A DNA stretch of 64,000 nt from Isoetes taiwanensis (lineage: Eukaryota; Streptophyta; Lycopodiopsida; Isoetales; Isoetaceae), in NCBI GenBank assembly GCA_021234155.1, contig JAJEKV010000017.1, positions 6,576,992-6,640,991 on the forward strand, in the 5' to 3' direction. Positions 1-11,320 of this stretch are shown here, piece by piece. A model generated the notes under the pieces. It saw only the letters and a program-made list of their open reading frames with translations. It searched no databases and was not told where the DNA came from. Position 1 is the stretch's first letter. Each line of letters opens with the position of its first letter. Position numbers and translations under genes: made by a program.

Positions 1-1644
1 GAGGAAGTGACGTGACTCTGGCGTCTTTTAATCAACTGAAGAAACTGCCTCCTTCAAGCTGAAAAATTGTTTGGTGAACCATTCTGAGATTGCAACTACC
101 GCTAGCTCCAACTTGAATATTGAGATCACTCATGAGATTTTTTATTACGTCGAACATGCCAAGGATGACCATGACATGGTGCATTGCAATGGCATTGTGA
201 CGGAAGGGAACTGGGTGAAGTTTGAGAGTTCGATCGGCCCAGATTAAGCTCCCTGTTGGCTGCTGGCTTGTTCCAGCCCATCTATATTATCTTGTTGGCC
301 AATGGACTCTTATAACCTTAAACCTATAGCATATCCCTCATGTATGCCATGTGACTATATAACTACCTACTGTCCACCGTGGTTTTTTGTGATGTCTTTT
401 TTGGAAAAATATATGTACTAGCCTTTTTGGCATGAAGTGAATGCATCGTTAAAGAAAATTGTGTTCATAGCAAAACTGTTGCATTTGTATTAGCTGTATT
501 GTGGACCAGTTAATTAGTCCACCCATTACCATCTAATGACTTCAATCTTATGGCTTTTGTCCATCAAAATATTAACATAGATCTTCCATGGAAGTGACTT
601 TTATAACAGTTTGTTACTCTTCTACAGACTTGTCTGACTCATATGCATCATGTATAAAGAATTGAAATTAATTAGTCTAGATGCATATATACAAAAAGAC
701 CACCCTAGGACAATGATAAACCTTTTCTGCAGCAGTCGTGTCTAAAGAAAGTGGTGGTAATGCCCCATTGCCCTGGTACTTAACATAAGTGTGCACAAGG
801 GTGATTTAATTGTGAATGAGATAAGTGTTGCTTACCTGAGCCATATCATCTCTTCACGTCTTGAGGAATCCCTCGTCCATTCCCTTAGCTGTGGCAATGG
901 CATCCGGATCCACTCCAATGTTGACCATCTCTCGAATATGTCTTACCTTGTCAATTATCTAACCTCGTCATCTCCTGGCCCAATATTTGCTTCTGCATAA
1001 TTTACCCACTCCTGTGCGTCCATCCTCAAAGTGTTAGCCAAAGGGTGGGAAGTTCTGGAGCTACTGGCAAGATCCCATCTTTTCAAAGGTAAACGGATGT
1101 TGCTAACCTTGTTAGGTATAGGCCTGACCAAGGGGATGTAGCCCTCTATATTAATTGACTGAGGATGCATTCCATCTAGCTCACATAGGTGTGTGTCTTC
1201 AAGACTGCACCCTACATCCTATGTTTGTGTTTGAAGGGCTGCCAAGCTGTCATGACATGCCTGCTCTCTAGGTACTTGCACAATCCATGGCTCTTCATTC
1301 TGGCTGCTTGGCACATAGGCCTCCCAATTGTGCTCCTCCCCAATGTAGGCTACTCTAGACAAAAGACTCTTGCCTTGTCTTTGTCTCATCCTGCTCCTAG
1401 CAGCCAGCCTCCTCGCCTTTGCAGCCTCATTCAATGGTCTTTGGTAGCCAAAGATGGCTTTAACCTTGGATTGGCCTGCAGGGTACATGAATTCGCATGA
1501 ATTCCCTCAATCTCCTGGTACTATCCACATATAAAACCTCTGCTTGCTTCCTACTCTCCCTCTCTAGCCTGTTTGCAGTAGCTCTTCTGCTTGCTTCTTC
1601 TTTCTTAGCCCTCCTTCTTGTTGTCTCTACCTTTTTAAGGGCTA
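1..1644. other. Unrecognised sequence with two open minus-strand stretches
   Basis: No known gene was recognised here. On the minus strand, open frames at 1219-1488 (about 89 codons, rich in Arg/Ala) and 955-1170 (about 71 codons) lie in series and could be pieces of one decayed transposon ORF or separate exons. Neither shows a domain that I can name. The first 780 bases are AT-rich and have no convincing reading frame. Confidence 0.4.
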
Positions 1645-1675
1645 CTAGTAAACGTGTGCCCGGCGTTGCCGGGCA
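1645..1675 (-). mobile_element. Helitron-like 3' terminus
   Basis: Read on the minus strand, an 8-bp perfect stem with a 3-nt loop (1657-1675, arms TGCCCGGC and GCCGGGCA) is followed by 8 nt and then CTAG (1645-1648), with T as the next base. A GC-rich hairpin just before a CTRR end, inserted between A and T, is the standard 3' end of plant Helitrons. The element body would lie to the right. No 5' TC end or Rep/helicase gene was identified, so this would be a non-autonomous or decayed copy. A similar end occurs at 11292. Confidence 0.5.
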
Positions 1676-2490
1676 TAAGTAGGGCGTGTATTTTCGTAGA
1701 GTCTACGCATAATTGAGGAGGATCTTAATTATCTCCTCACTTTAAAACTAAAAGTCCAAGGATTACGTTGGCAAATATTTTTTTCATATGTCCATATGTG
1801 GAAATTTTTCGATAACAACACATGTTGATACTGGCAAGAATGGATATGATTTGCTTTTGTAATTATGTTTGTTATTGAAATTGTCTAATAACAGTATCAT
1901 CAATATATTAATTATGTATTCGATAAACATGTGCCCGGCACTAATCTAGGAGCTTGGGTGTTTTTATCTGCCTTTAACCTAAGTTGTTACTCTTTTGACA
2001 AATCATGTTTGATGTCGAATGTTGTTACAATGCCATATGTTGATCCACAGGTTGATATTTGCAAGAGAAAACATACTTTGCTATTCGAATTATTTTAACG
2101 TGTGCACATAGTAAATGTGTGTTCGACATTGCCATGTGTTCGACATAGTAAACGTGTGTCGGGGTTCGTCTTAATCCATGATAATGAAATGAATCCTGAA
2201 AATTAGTCCATTTCCAATTTAACCCATCAAGAATAGCATATTGCTAATTTAATTTACGTCATACAATAAAGAAACATGAAATTTTAACATAAAAGCAATC
2301 GTCTTAAATTGTTCCAATCACATTTGTAAATATCAATACCGTGTCAAATTGTGTCAATAACATTTGGAAATGTCTGTGATTTCATTCCCAAGGCCGGGCA
2401 CATAGTTGGAAAGTATGGAAAGCCACATGCATGATTATAGTTTTTGCATCATGGAAATCCGCATGCATGATTATAGTTTTTGCATCATCT
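1676..2490. repeat. Putative Helitron body with decayed end-motif copies and a 27-bp tandem repeat
   Basis: No gene was found. Partial copies of the terminal motif (a GTAAACGTGTG or TGTGCCCGGCA core) recur at about 1926-1940 and 2150-2165, as expected for a repeated or nested non-autonomous element. A 27-bp unit is directly repeated at 2426-2452 and 2462-2488, differing only in the short spacer. Confidence 0.35.
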
Positions 2491-4483
2491 TGAAACATTA
2501 TCTTTCCTCTTTATCTTGGTTTTTGTCGATCTAAAGGGAAGTGCTTACATTATAACTTACCCATTCAAGTCACGTTTGTCTTAACATATGATAGCTTATT
2601 ACTTATTGGTCCAAGACATCCTATGCCAATCCTTATATTTGTGAGATAAGCATAGCAACCACCAACTGCTTTATTTAAGCCAAAAACAACAATTTTGAGA
2701 TTTATTTTACTTATCAATTTGCAATATGTGAAGAATGATCGGCAATCCAAAGCATTTATAAGACAACTTGGGTATGTTAGGCATAGAAATAAATTTCCAT
2801 AAATGGGTAAAAATTTGAACGGCTTAGAATCCGTGACCATGTGAGCTAAACTTAAACTTTGCATGCATACTGTTGAATTCAAGGCAACGGATGCGGCAAG
2901 AATGTTATCAGAAAATAATGCAAGTGATAGTCTGGGATAATCCAACGTTTCTTGTTAGGATAACCTTGGTTTATCACAGATAGTATATAGTGCTCAGACT
3001 GTCAACTGCATTGATAAGCAGTGCAGTGAAACAATTTTTCCTGCATTATGTAGCATTATTGTCAGCTTTTTCAACAGTTGGCTTCGTCATCGTCTTCTTC
3101 ATTGTCTGATTCCTCAGAGCTTCAATTATGCTGCATAAAGATGAAGCACCTGTACTTGCTTTTTTAAACTACAGATGCAAAAATGAAGCACAACTTAGAA
3201 TGGGTTCCCCATGCTTAAAATTGAACCATCATAATAAATAAACATGCAACTAAATATTTGCAAACACCTATATGACGCATGCCTCAGCTCCAAAAATATC
3301 AAGATGACCAGTGAGTATATATTCTCAGAAAGAAGACAAACAACGCATGCTTACAGCTACTACACTTCTATAAATTTCGGAGGCAGACCAACTTGCTGGA
3401 GCAGAGACACATGGAACGTTTGAGAAGGCAAACATTTGAGTATCTGCAATGACAAAAAGCAAGAACGAAATATTAAAATCTGCTTTAGCAAAACGTGTAG
3501 CTTTAAACAGTAAGACCTTTGCATGTGGGCTAGATGAAGTTGCCATAGCCATGTTTCATTTATCTGCCAGTCCAAACTTTGGCAAAACCTCCTCTGGCAC
3601 CGCAAAACTGCTCTTACACATTTATCTGGCACTCCTTGTACGAGGATACAAAACATAATAGAATACAATTCAGACTTCTAATGTGCTTAAGCTGAGCCTC
3701 TGTTGGAGCTAGAGCCATTGCAATCAAACTTAAAAAGGTTTAAATACGATATTTCCTGGAGCAATCCATGCAAGAAAGTAAATTAGAGAAATTGTTACCT
3801 GACCAACGAAATCAAAAGCAAAGCTATTCTTTGCTACAATCTGCAAAAAATGGACATAATCTGAGCCAAAACCCCTTCTCCTGCAACCGCAAACCCAAAC
3901 CAAAAACTGAAGTCATGGAAAGAGAATCCATCTGCAAACATCAAAGGACATATTTGCAAGAGAAAATACCAGAGTTTAAAGACTGTTTATCCTGGAAGTT
4001 CAAAATCTACTTGAAGAACCCTCAAAATGCTTCAAAATCTGCTTCAAAATGATGATTGAAGAGAAAACCTCAAAAGTTAAAATCCGCATGCTTGCTTGCT
4101 GCCGCTTGCTGGCTCTTCTGCCTTTTCTAAAATCTAAGAACCCTAAATGTATCTCTGATCAAGGCATTGATTATCATCACCGCCAGTAGCCTGCCGTTTC
4201 GGTGAGAAGAGTGGAGGATGAAAAAGAAACGATCTGAAAGGGGAAAATGAGCGAAAACATTGCCGGAAAAAAAGAATCGCCCAAAACTCACGCTGCTCAC
4301 GCCGGAAAAATGCGAACACCGGCGTGAGCAACGATGGCAAAAAAATTTTGCCGGATTTTTAATTTTCTGATGACAAAATTTTGCTTTTTGGCCGGATTTT
4401 CATGTCCACAGGCGACCGGAAAAGAGAGGACACCCTCCTCCAAACACATTTTAAGTAAGTAGATTTACTCCCTCGTCAGTCTC
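2491..4483. other. Unrecognised sequence, no supported gene
   Basis: The longest frame is 126 codons on the minus strand at 2565-2945. It is rich in hydrophobic residues and Cys and was not recognised. A 94-codon plus frame (3768-4052) and a minus frame (4143-4340) are likewise unassigned. I see no splice-consistent gene model. Confidence 0.35.
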
Positions 4484-4486
4484 TTA

Positions 4487-4858
4487 GGCTACGTTCCCAT
4501 GAGCCTGACCTGACCGCAGGAGAGTGAGGTCGTGGTCGAAGTGCAAAGAAGACTGTTCCCATGCGATCTCACCTCAGAAACCGGCTTGCTCATCGGTTGC
4601 ATGCTCTTTCATCACCTGTTTCATCGGTTGCTTGCTCAGAAACCGGCTGCTTCATCGGTTGCTTGCTCTTTCATCATCTGTTGATCAGTTAAAGCACAAA
4701 ACAAAGGCAGCAACCCGAGCTTTCAGAAATGGTTCTTCATTTCTGGAAAAATCTGACTTTTCCTTAAAGGCAACCTTACCTCTGCTGCATGGGAACTGCT
4801 CGACTTCGACTTCGACCTGGAAAAAATAGAGTCGGGTCGATTCCATGGGAACGTTCCC
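4487..4858. mobile_element. Tourist-like MITE (PIF/Harbinger type), 372 bp
   Basis: The ends are inverted: left GGCTACGTTCCCATGA, right (reverse complement) GGGAACGTTCCCATGG. Both are directly flanked by TTA (4484-4486 and 4859-4861), the usual PIF/Harbinger target duplication. The interior has no transposase; it contains a short internal repetition around 'accggcttgctcatcggttg'. Full Harbinger-type transposases exist at 18.3-19.6 and 28.2-29.7 kb and could represent the mobilising family. Confidence 0.65.
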
Positions 4859-5027
4859 TTAGCCTCTTCCCTCCTTGCCTTCTCTACTGCAAGTGCTTGA
4901 CAAAATCCATCACTGCTTATGTGCACTCTTCTATGCACATTTGGTGCAATGCATCTAGTCCTCCTCCTTGATGTCGCTTGTGTGCCCTAACTTGGCTGCA
5001 ATTGAGAAGGTTCCTGACATGGATTCT

Positions 5028-6298
5028 CTACGGCTCTTTGGAGCAGGACTTGCTACATTGTTCCAAGGCTAGCTCCTGCATGGTCACATGATGCTTGCAC
5101 CCCTCAACAACATGGTCCTCCATATTGTCCTCCATGTTCAACCCTTGCATACATGGTTGTTCCATTGGTTCATTCCCATCAGCTTGGTCCATTGGTTCAT
5201 TCCCATTTGCTGCGGGCTGCACATTGGGAATAGCCAATCCATTGTCAATTCCAACTCCACTTGGTAGGTTCAGTCCTTCCCTTTTCGACCATGTATTCTG
5301 CCCTCAATCTTCAATATTGCCTAGAATGGAGCAAAGGAAGACACATCTAGTGGTTGGAGCCTATGTGATGTATATGCATGAAATATGGCAAAATATATTC
5401 CCATCTCTTTGGCTGCCAAAATGACATCCAGTTCTATATGGTTGCCATGCCCATCAAGCAAGATCAGATGTGATCATTCAGGTGAGATTGCCCCAGGCAC
5501 TTTAAATTGGAAGTAGGACAACAAAAATGTAAAAAGTTTAGTTGTTATCCAAGCTGATTGCTGCGCAGCTTGAATTGCTCCCTCCAAATCTTGCTATACT
5601 GACTTGCACCATCCTAGTTCCCTTGAAAATGTACGAACTAGGCATTCTAAACCCTTCTGCATTGACACGCACTAAAATAGTAACCCATTCCGTCGTACAT
5701 CACCAGCTCACTAACCCTATTTTCTCCTTTCCTTGCAATTATCCTCAAACCCTTCACTTTCCCAGCTTGGATTCCGGTCTCATCTGTGTTCCAGATCCTT
5801 GAGGGGGAAAGATTCCAGATCCTTGAGGGGGAAAGATTATATTCATCATATACTTCTTTCAAGCCTGAATAAAGTATCCAAGTTTTCTTGGTTCATTGGC
5901 CAAACACGTGACACCTCTAAGGTTTCTGCACTTCTGAGAGAGATTTCAGGATTCTGCTTGAAGAGCTTCCACCATTTGCCCCCTGGAACATTCTAGAAGG
6001 TTGAATTATTCTCCTTGGCCATTTTGGCAGCCCGTTCCTTCACGGCAGCTAGTGTCATGCCCATCCCCTGTTCTGCCCTCCCTACTGCCCAATCCACTAG
6101 ATCCTTTTCTTGGGCTGCGGAGTGTCTGCCATTCTTCTGGGAAATTTGCTCATACAACAAGTCTCTGATGGATGATTCTGGGATATCAGATCATCTAGTT
6201 GCTTCCCTAATTGAAATGCCAATTTCACTCGCCTCATTTAGAATGTCCAGCATCTCCTTCTCCATCCATTGGCCTCTTTTTGTTGGCTTCCTCGTCAT
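5028..6298 (-). pseudogene. Pogo/jerky-like DDE transposase remnant (CENP-B-type)
   Basis: A decayed Tc1/mariner-superfamily transposase of the pogo type. Read on the minus strand from a Met at 6298, the conceptual protein first shows a psq-like helix-turn-helix region, with RGQWMEKEMLDIL near the start. A CENP-B-type segment follows, with GGKWWKLF and NPEISLR at about 5.9-6.0 kb. Next comes the DDE_1 endonuclease core. The three acidic positions are visible as NTDETG (about 5.77 kb), LLDGHGNH (about 5.45 kb) and LQPLDV (about 5.34 kb). Several stops and frameshifts break it, including a perfect 24-bp tandem duplication (5789-5812 and 5813-5836) inside the core. The tail (5028-5237) encodes Met/Glu/Asn-rich repeats. 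Family assignment is confident. No terminal inverted repeats were identified for this copy. Confidence 0.75.
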
Positions 6299-6921
6299 TG
6301 TAGCTGCTGATCCGCTGGGCTGGGGTCCCTTCTTCGTGGATTTGGGTGCACACCCGTTTGCTAGTCATTGTTGTTCGTCTGTTGCTGCCTGGTGTTGTAG
6401 CTTCAATCTCTGGTCGGGTTCTTGTCGGCACCATTGCTCTCGTGTGAATCAAAAATAGGGGTTGGATTGGATTCTTGGCCGAAGGATCTCTGCATGAATT
6501 TCTCGATCTGGAACAATTATATTGATCTTCCATCCCGCTTGCATGCATTGAGGCTGGAATTCCAGCATCCAACATTAAATCATGCCTCAGAACGGGCATG
6601 TTTGGGGTTTAGTATATGCACAATGGGTGGGTCTATAGTACGGGCACCCTGGCTTCTAGACTCACGAAGTCTCAATACCTGCCTGCCGTTCAAGGTGGGT
6701 TCTGGCATGGCGTCGAGACGGCCTTTGGTGCAACAAGGTATGGTACATCCGTGGTGGCGAGCAATCCCACCCTACCTGTGGTGGACTCAAGAACTGTGCC
6801 CGCATCCCACCGCTCGTCAATGCGGCAGACTCAAGGGCAATTAAAATCAATTCATTGAAAACTGACGAAAATTATTTTTTCCAGGCGGAAAAAAAAAAAT
6901 ACTATTATCTACACATACGTA

Positions 6922-7286
6922 GGGGGGTGCCCATATTCCGTGCCTTTGCCGAGGGTTTCGCCATAGTTTTGGTACCGGCTTCCGCTCACAAAAAGCCACG
7001 GGCCGTGCACCCGTAAGCCACGGAACCGTGCCTCTTCATGAAAAATGAACTGAAAATTCGGTGCACGCTAGATGGGCGAGGAGGTGAGCGGTGATGGTCG
7101 GATGACAGGCCTACTTTGAAGGCTCACAACTTCGAGATGTGGAGACCCGATTTCTCGATTTTTGTTTCTCATAACAGATCCGGCCTCGAGCTCTCCAGAA
7201 CCGTGTTTTTTTCCCTGTTTTGATCAGAAAAACTAAGCCTCTTTTTTATTCAAACCTTAAGTGCACGGAATATGGGCACCCCCCCC
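6922..7286. mobile_element. MITE with TA target duplication, 365 bp
   Basis: Near-perfect terminal inverted repeats of about 22-24 bp: left six G then TGCCCATATTCCGTGC, right the reverse complement with eight G. Both ends abut TA (6920-6921 and 7287-7288). TA duplications are typical of the Tc1/mariner superfamily. The interior is non-coding. A pogo-like transposase relic ends about 0.6 kb to the left, but a relationship between the two is not shown. Confidence 0.65.
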
Positions 7287-7288
7287 TA

Positions 7289-10200
7289 ATTAGCTTCCTA
7301 TTTCTATTTTCTGTTTTTGTCGTGTAGTTTTTTTTGCGCCGGAATCTTTTTCGTTGGTTACATGCCACGTGTGATTGAAACCATCTAATCTATTGTAAGC
7401 TGGTAAGGCGGCAGACAGTCTGGCGGTTTTTCCAGAAGCAGCCTGGTTGCCATAGCCACTTCCGGTGCAGAAGAAGAAGGAAACTCCACGGCTGAAGAGC
7501 TAAATGTGTCCCTTCAAAAAAGACGATTTGTATCATCGTCGTGCCTGCACAAACATTTCATTTTCGTTCATTCCGTTTTTTGATTGTGGTTTAAAACCCG
7601 CCGCCTTGAAGAGCCTGCCAAGATATTTTGCTTGACGCCTGCATCCGAGCTCCTCAAAGACAGAAGAGCTCTTAAAGAGCGCCTCCAAATTAAAGAGCAA
7701 GTAAAGACAAGGAGAGCTCTTTTGTTAGCAAAAATAGAATTCGAAGGCAAGGAAAGCAAAGAGCAAGGAAAGACAAGGAGAGCGCCTTCGAATTAGTTTC
7801 CTTCAAAGTAGGCAGTAGCCAGGTCAGACTCGAATTTACCTCTTCATTTCTTCTTTTCGCAGAAGTAAGAGATATCCTCTTTTTTCGCTTGATGCTTGCA
7901 AAGGCTCTGGCCGCTCTGCAACAAATGATTTTCGTCCGGCTATAAGACAGATATGCTTCCCCTTTTGCTTTACATGCAATTTTTTTTTGTGAATATGCTC
8001 TTACCTTTTTTGCTAACTTGTGTGATTATTGTGCAAAAGTGCAGACATATTCAATGTTTATGATTGGACATCCAGCACTGGCGTCTGACGATCCTTACCA
8101 ATCTGGTGAGGTTTTTCCTCACTAAGCATGTTGCCTATTATACAATTATCAGAGTATACATATCACCTGTAATTTTTCCTCCTGGAATTTTTTTTTTTTT
8201 TACCTCCGAAACCAAGTAAAATGGTCGGAATATAAGGGTGTTGTATTGGAGATTGTTGGATATGCAAGAAAGATGAATCACATTGAAAGTTCTTGCAGTT
8301 CCTTCTACATTTTTATATTGACAGTCAATGGAGTGCAAGAAATAGCTTGAAACTCTCTGCCCTCAAAATGATGTATGCTGATATTGTTTTCCTTCTAGGT
8401 TTTGGATATGGTTTGCAAGCTATGTTCATGCATTTTGCTTGGACCATGCATTGTTTCTTTAGTTGCTAATTATATGTTCATACTATAAGCAGTTCATTTC
8501 AGATTGCAATATGCATTCCTTGTTAGAATTTTCCTTTTGCAACCAACTGATGCAGTGACTATCTGAGATTTTCATTTGCAGATAGAAAGGGTAGGTAAAG
8601 CTTGCTTGCGACACCGAGAACATTTTTAAGGTAACTATGCATGGAGATAATAAAAAACCTCTGGAGATAATAAAAAAACCTGTGGTAATCCTAAGCTAAA
8701 TGTGGTCTTAAAAGTATATGCATTTGTTAAAGATTTTTTATGCAACGACCATCAAATAGTTAATTCATATTGAAGCTACTGTTTTTTTTCATTTATTGGG
8801 GTCAATATGGATGTGTATTTTCATGTTTTTGCCCTCAGTGCTTTGACCTGTTTGTTGTTGCTTTGGTTTGTGAAGAGACCCGCTTGTTGGCTTCTTGCTC
8901 GCTTTTATTGAATGCATAGAGATTTCAAAATTTTCAAAACATTAGCACTCCTGTGAGATGGTGCATGTTTTCATTGCTGAGGTGGCTTTTTATGTCATCC
9001 ATGTCAGAATAAAAAATCTTGGATAACTTTAATGTAGAGGTAGAAGGTTTTGCACTGCAAACTGGGCTTTAAAATTTATGGTAAATGTATAGGCAATGGG
9101 AAAAACTCCAATGCTTGCGATGTGCCTGAACTGTTCAATTTTATGATGTCATTTGGATGGCCCTAGTTTGAATTTGTCTCTTTATTTTTTGTGCATTTTA
9201 TTCTGACCAATGGTTTGACCATTTACTTCTTGTACTTAATATCCCTAGGAGAAGGTCTTTTGGATTCGTGAAGAAGTTACTAACAAAAAATGTCTTAGTA
9301 TAGAAGCAGGAAATAGAGATCAAATAGAAGCAGGTGGTCACAAATATATTGCACTCAACTACAAAATGTACATACTTCTTTATTCTAGGCTTCTGCGCTT
9401 TCTGAGCCCTGACGTTAGTAAAAACAGAAAATCATTTTAATTATTTAAACTAGAATAATGTTGCAAACATATAGAAACAAGAAAATCTTGCGCTACTTAC
9501 TCTCCTTAAAGAAAAGGGCGGAATGCGTTTTCCAGAGAGAACAGGCATCGAAAACAGAGTCTTGAAAAAAAAAAAAAAAAAGGGGGCGAGAAGAAACACG
9601 AAATTACAAGAAGCAGCAATTTATGCTTACCAACAGATTAGAGCTATGGTAGAACAGATTAGAGCTATGGTAGAACGGTGCAGGGGAGAAGAAGGAAACA
9701 GGCTCGAAGCGGGCATACGCTGCGGGAATAGAAACATAATGAAGACCTTTTCAGTATACGCATCGCTCAAGGAACCAGTATATAATGACATTGATGTTTT
9801 TAACATTCAATATGAACCATTGATTTTGAGCATCTCCAGTATCATACTAAATCAAAGGCTCACATCTTTTTCTAAAAAAAATGCTTCGCCACTTCCTAAG
9901 GTCGATTTCCTACATCGACATTTAATTTCACCATTGATTAAATTCGGCCAAATAAAAACCCAATGGTAGCCACCCCAATGAATGAACTGCCGCTCAACTG
10001 TTCAAGAGTTTCTAATCAACTATGGCAGCTTTGATTCCTGAACAACATGCTGTCGCATTACTATTGCATGGTCGGAAGATGGCGGGAAAGGACGGAAGAT
10101 GGCCTGGCATGCAGCATCAGATCTGCCAAATGGAAACCACCATGAGCTGTCGGAATCAACCAATATCTACATGGCGCCCAAAAGAGTAAGAGAGCAACCA

Positions 10201-11291
10201 TGAGCTGTCGGAATCAACCAATATCTACATGGCGCCCAAAAGAGTAAGAGAGCAATCTTGTTCATCTGCCAAAAGAAATGAACAAGAATGCAAAGAATAT
10301 AGAGCACCGATATATATAAAACCAGACTAAACAAGGCTTGAATCGCAAGAAGCCCCCGCAGCCCCTAATCGGAAGCCACGGAGCCCCACGGGAGCCCCCT
10401 GCACCTCAATCGGAAGTCCCGAGCCTGATTGCTCGCAAATAGAAAACAAGCAAAGCAAAGCAAGCAAAGCTTGCTTCACCAAAAGCAAAGCCAAACCGCC
10501 CCTGCTCGACCTGCTCGCTCCATGCCGCTATAAAACCAAATCAAATTCATTCATTTAGGCACGGCAAATCGAGCTTCCAAACCACTGTCCATTCCCGTCT
10601 TCATCGGCATGAAGCAGCTCGTTGTCTCGCAAGCCAAATCCATCACGTGACATCCTCCTCATTCCATTTCCAGACATTGCAAATGGCCAGAGAAATTCCC
10701 CCTCGTTCCTCAAGCGACATCTAAACGCCAATAAGCTCCTCAAATGCCTCAAATTATATGGTTTTCGATACTGTACACCAGTCAAATCTTAGCCCAGACC
10801 ACAGATTTCCAAATACCAAACTAAAATTGTGGAAGTTTATTGATTTAATTTTTAATGGTAGCTAAGCATTGGGATGACGAGGTTTAGCTTAGCACGAGGT
10901 TGTATGCTTAGTTTGTCCAAGTATGCCCCTCACATTAGTACATCACTAGACCTACGTTGTTCTAGGATTTCTTTTGCATGCCTTTGTTGCTTTTCCTGTT
11001 ATTCATCGCCTTTTATCCATCATTTTCATCTATTATAGCCATTGAGTCAGATTGATTGCTATTCTTCTAGGGGCTCCCCTTTATTGCCACTTTACCAATG
11101 TGCCACAAGTCCCTATGTTTTAGTTTTACATAACAAATCCCTTTTGTTTGAGTTTTCATGTTTGTTAGTTCCTGCTACATAATCGATATGACCATTTATA
11201 TTTAGTTTAAGTGCTTTCAACCTAGAGATGCTTCTCCATAATAGATCCTGAGCATTTAAATGTTGGTAAGTCCTATCCTTTATTGACTCTA
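7289..11291. other. Unrecognised AT-rich sequence with small tandem duplications
   Basis: No known protein domain was recognised. Open frames at 7584-7796 (Lys/Arg/Glu-rich, with repeated TRRAL-type words) and 9523-9969 (148 codons, plus strand, containing an A-run near 9565) are unassigned. Local structure includes a 20-bp direct duplication at about 9638-9677, a perfect 58-bp tandem duplication at 10140-10255, and a purine-rich stretch of 'gcaaagcaa' words at about 10440-10490. Confidence 0.4.
10140..10255. repeat. Perfect 58-bp tandem duplication
   Basis: The segment beginning 'catgagctgtcggaatcaac' occurs at 10141 and again at 10199, with no differences over the 58-bp period. The absence of divergence means a recent event or an assembly stutter. 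Confidence 0.85.
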
Positions 11292-11320
11292 CTAGTAACA
11301 GTGCCCGACGCTGCTGGGCA
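11292..11320 (-). mobile_element. Helitron-like 3' terminus (second copy)
   Basis: On the minus strand, a GC-rich imperfect hairpin (TGCCC...GGGCA, 11302-11320) is followed by a few bases and CTAG (11292-11295), then T. The layout matches the terminus at 1645-1675, including the ACTAGTAA context on the plus strand. The stem is less perfect here. No coding capacity is evident to its right. Confidence 0.45.

Noticed and set aside
9523-9969. 148-codon plus-strand ORF as a gene
   Set aside because: Contains a Lys run from a poly(A) stretch and a short direct repeat, with no domain or splice context. It was left unassigned.
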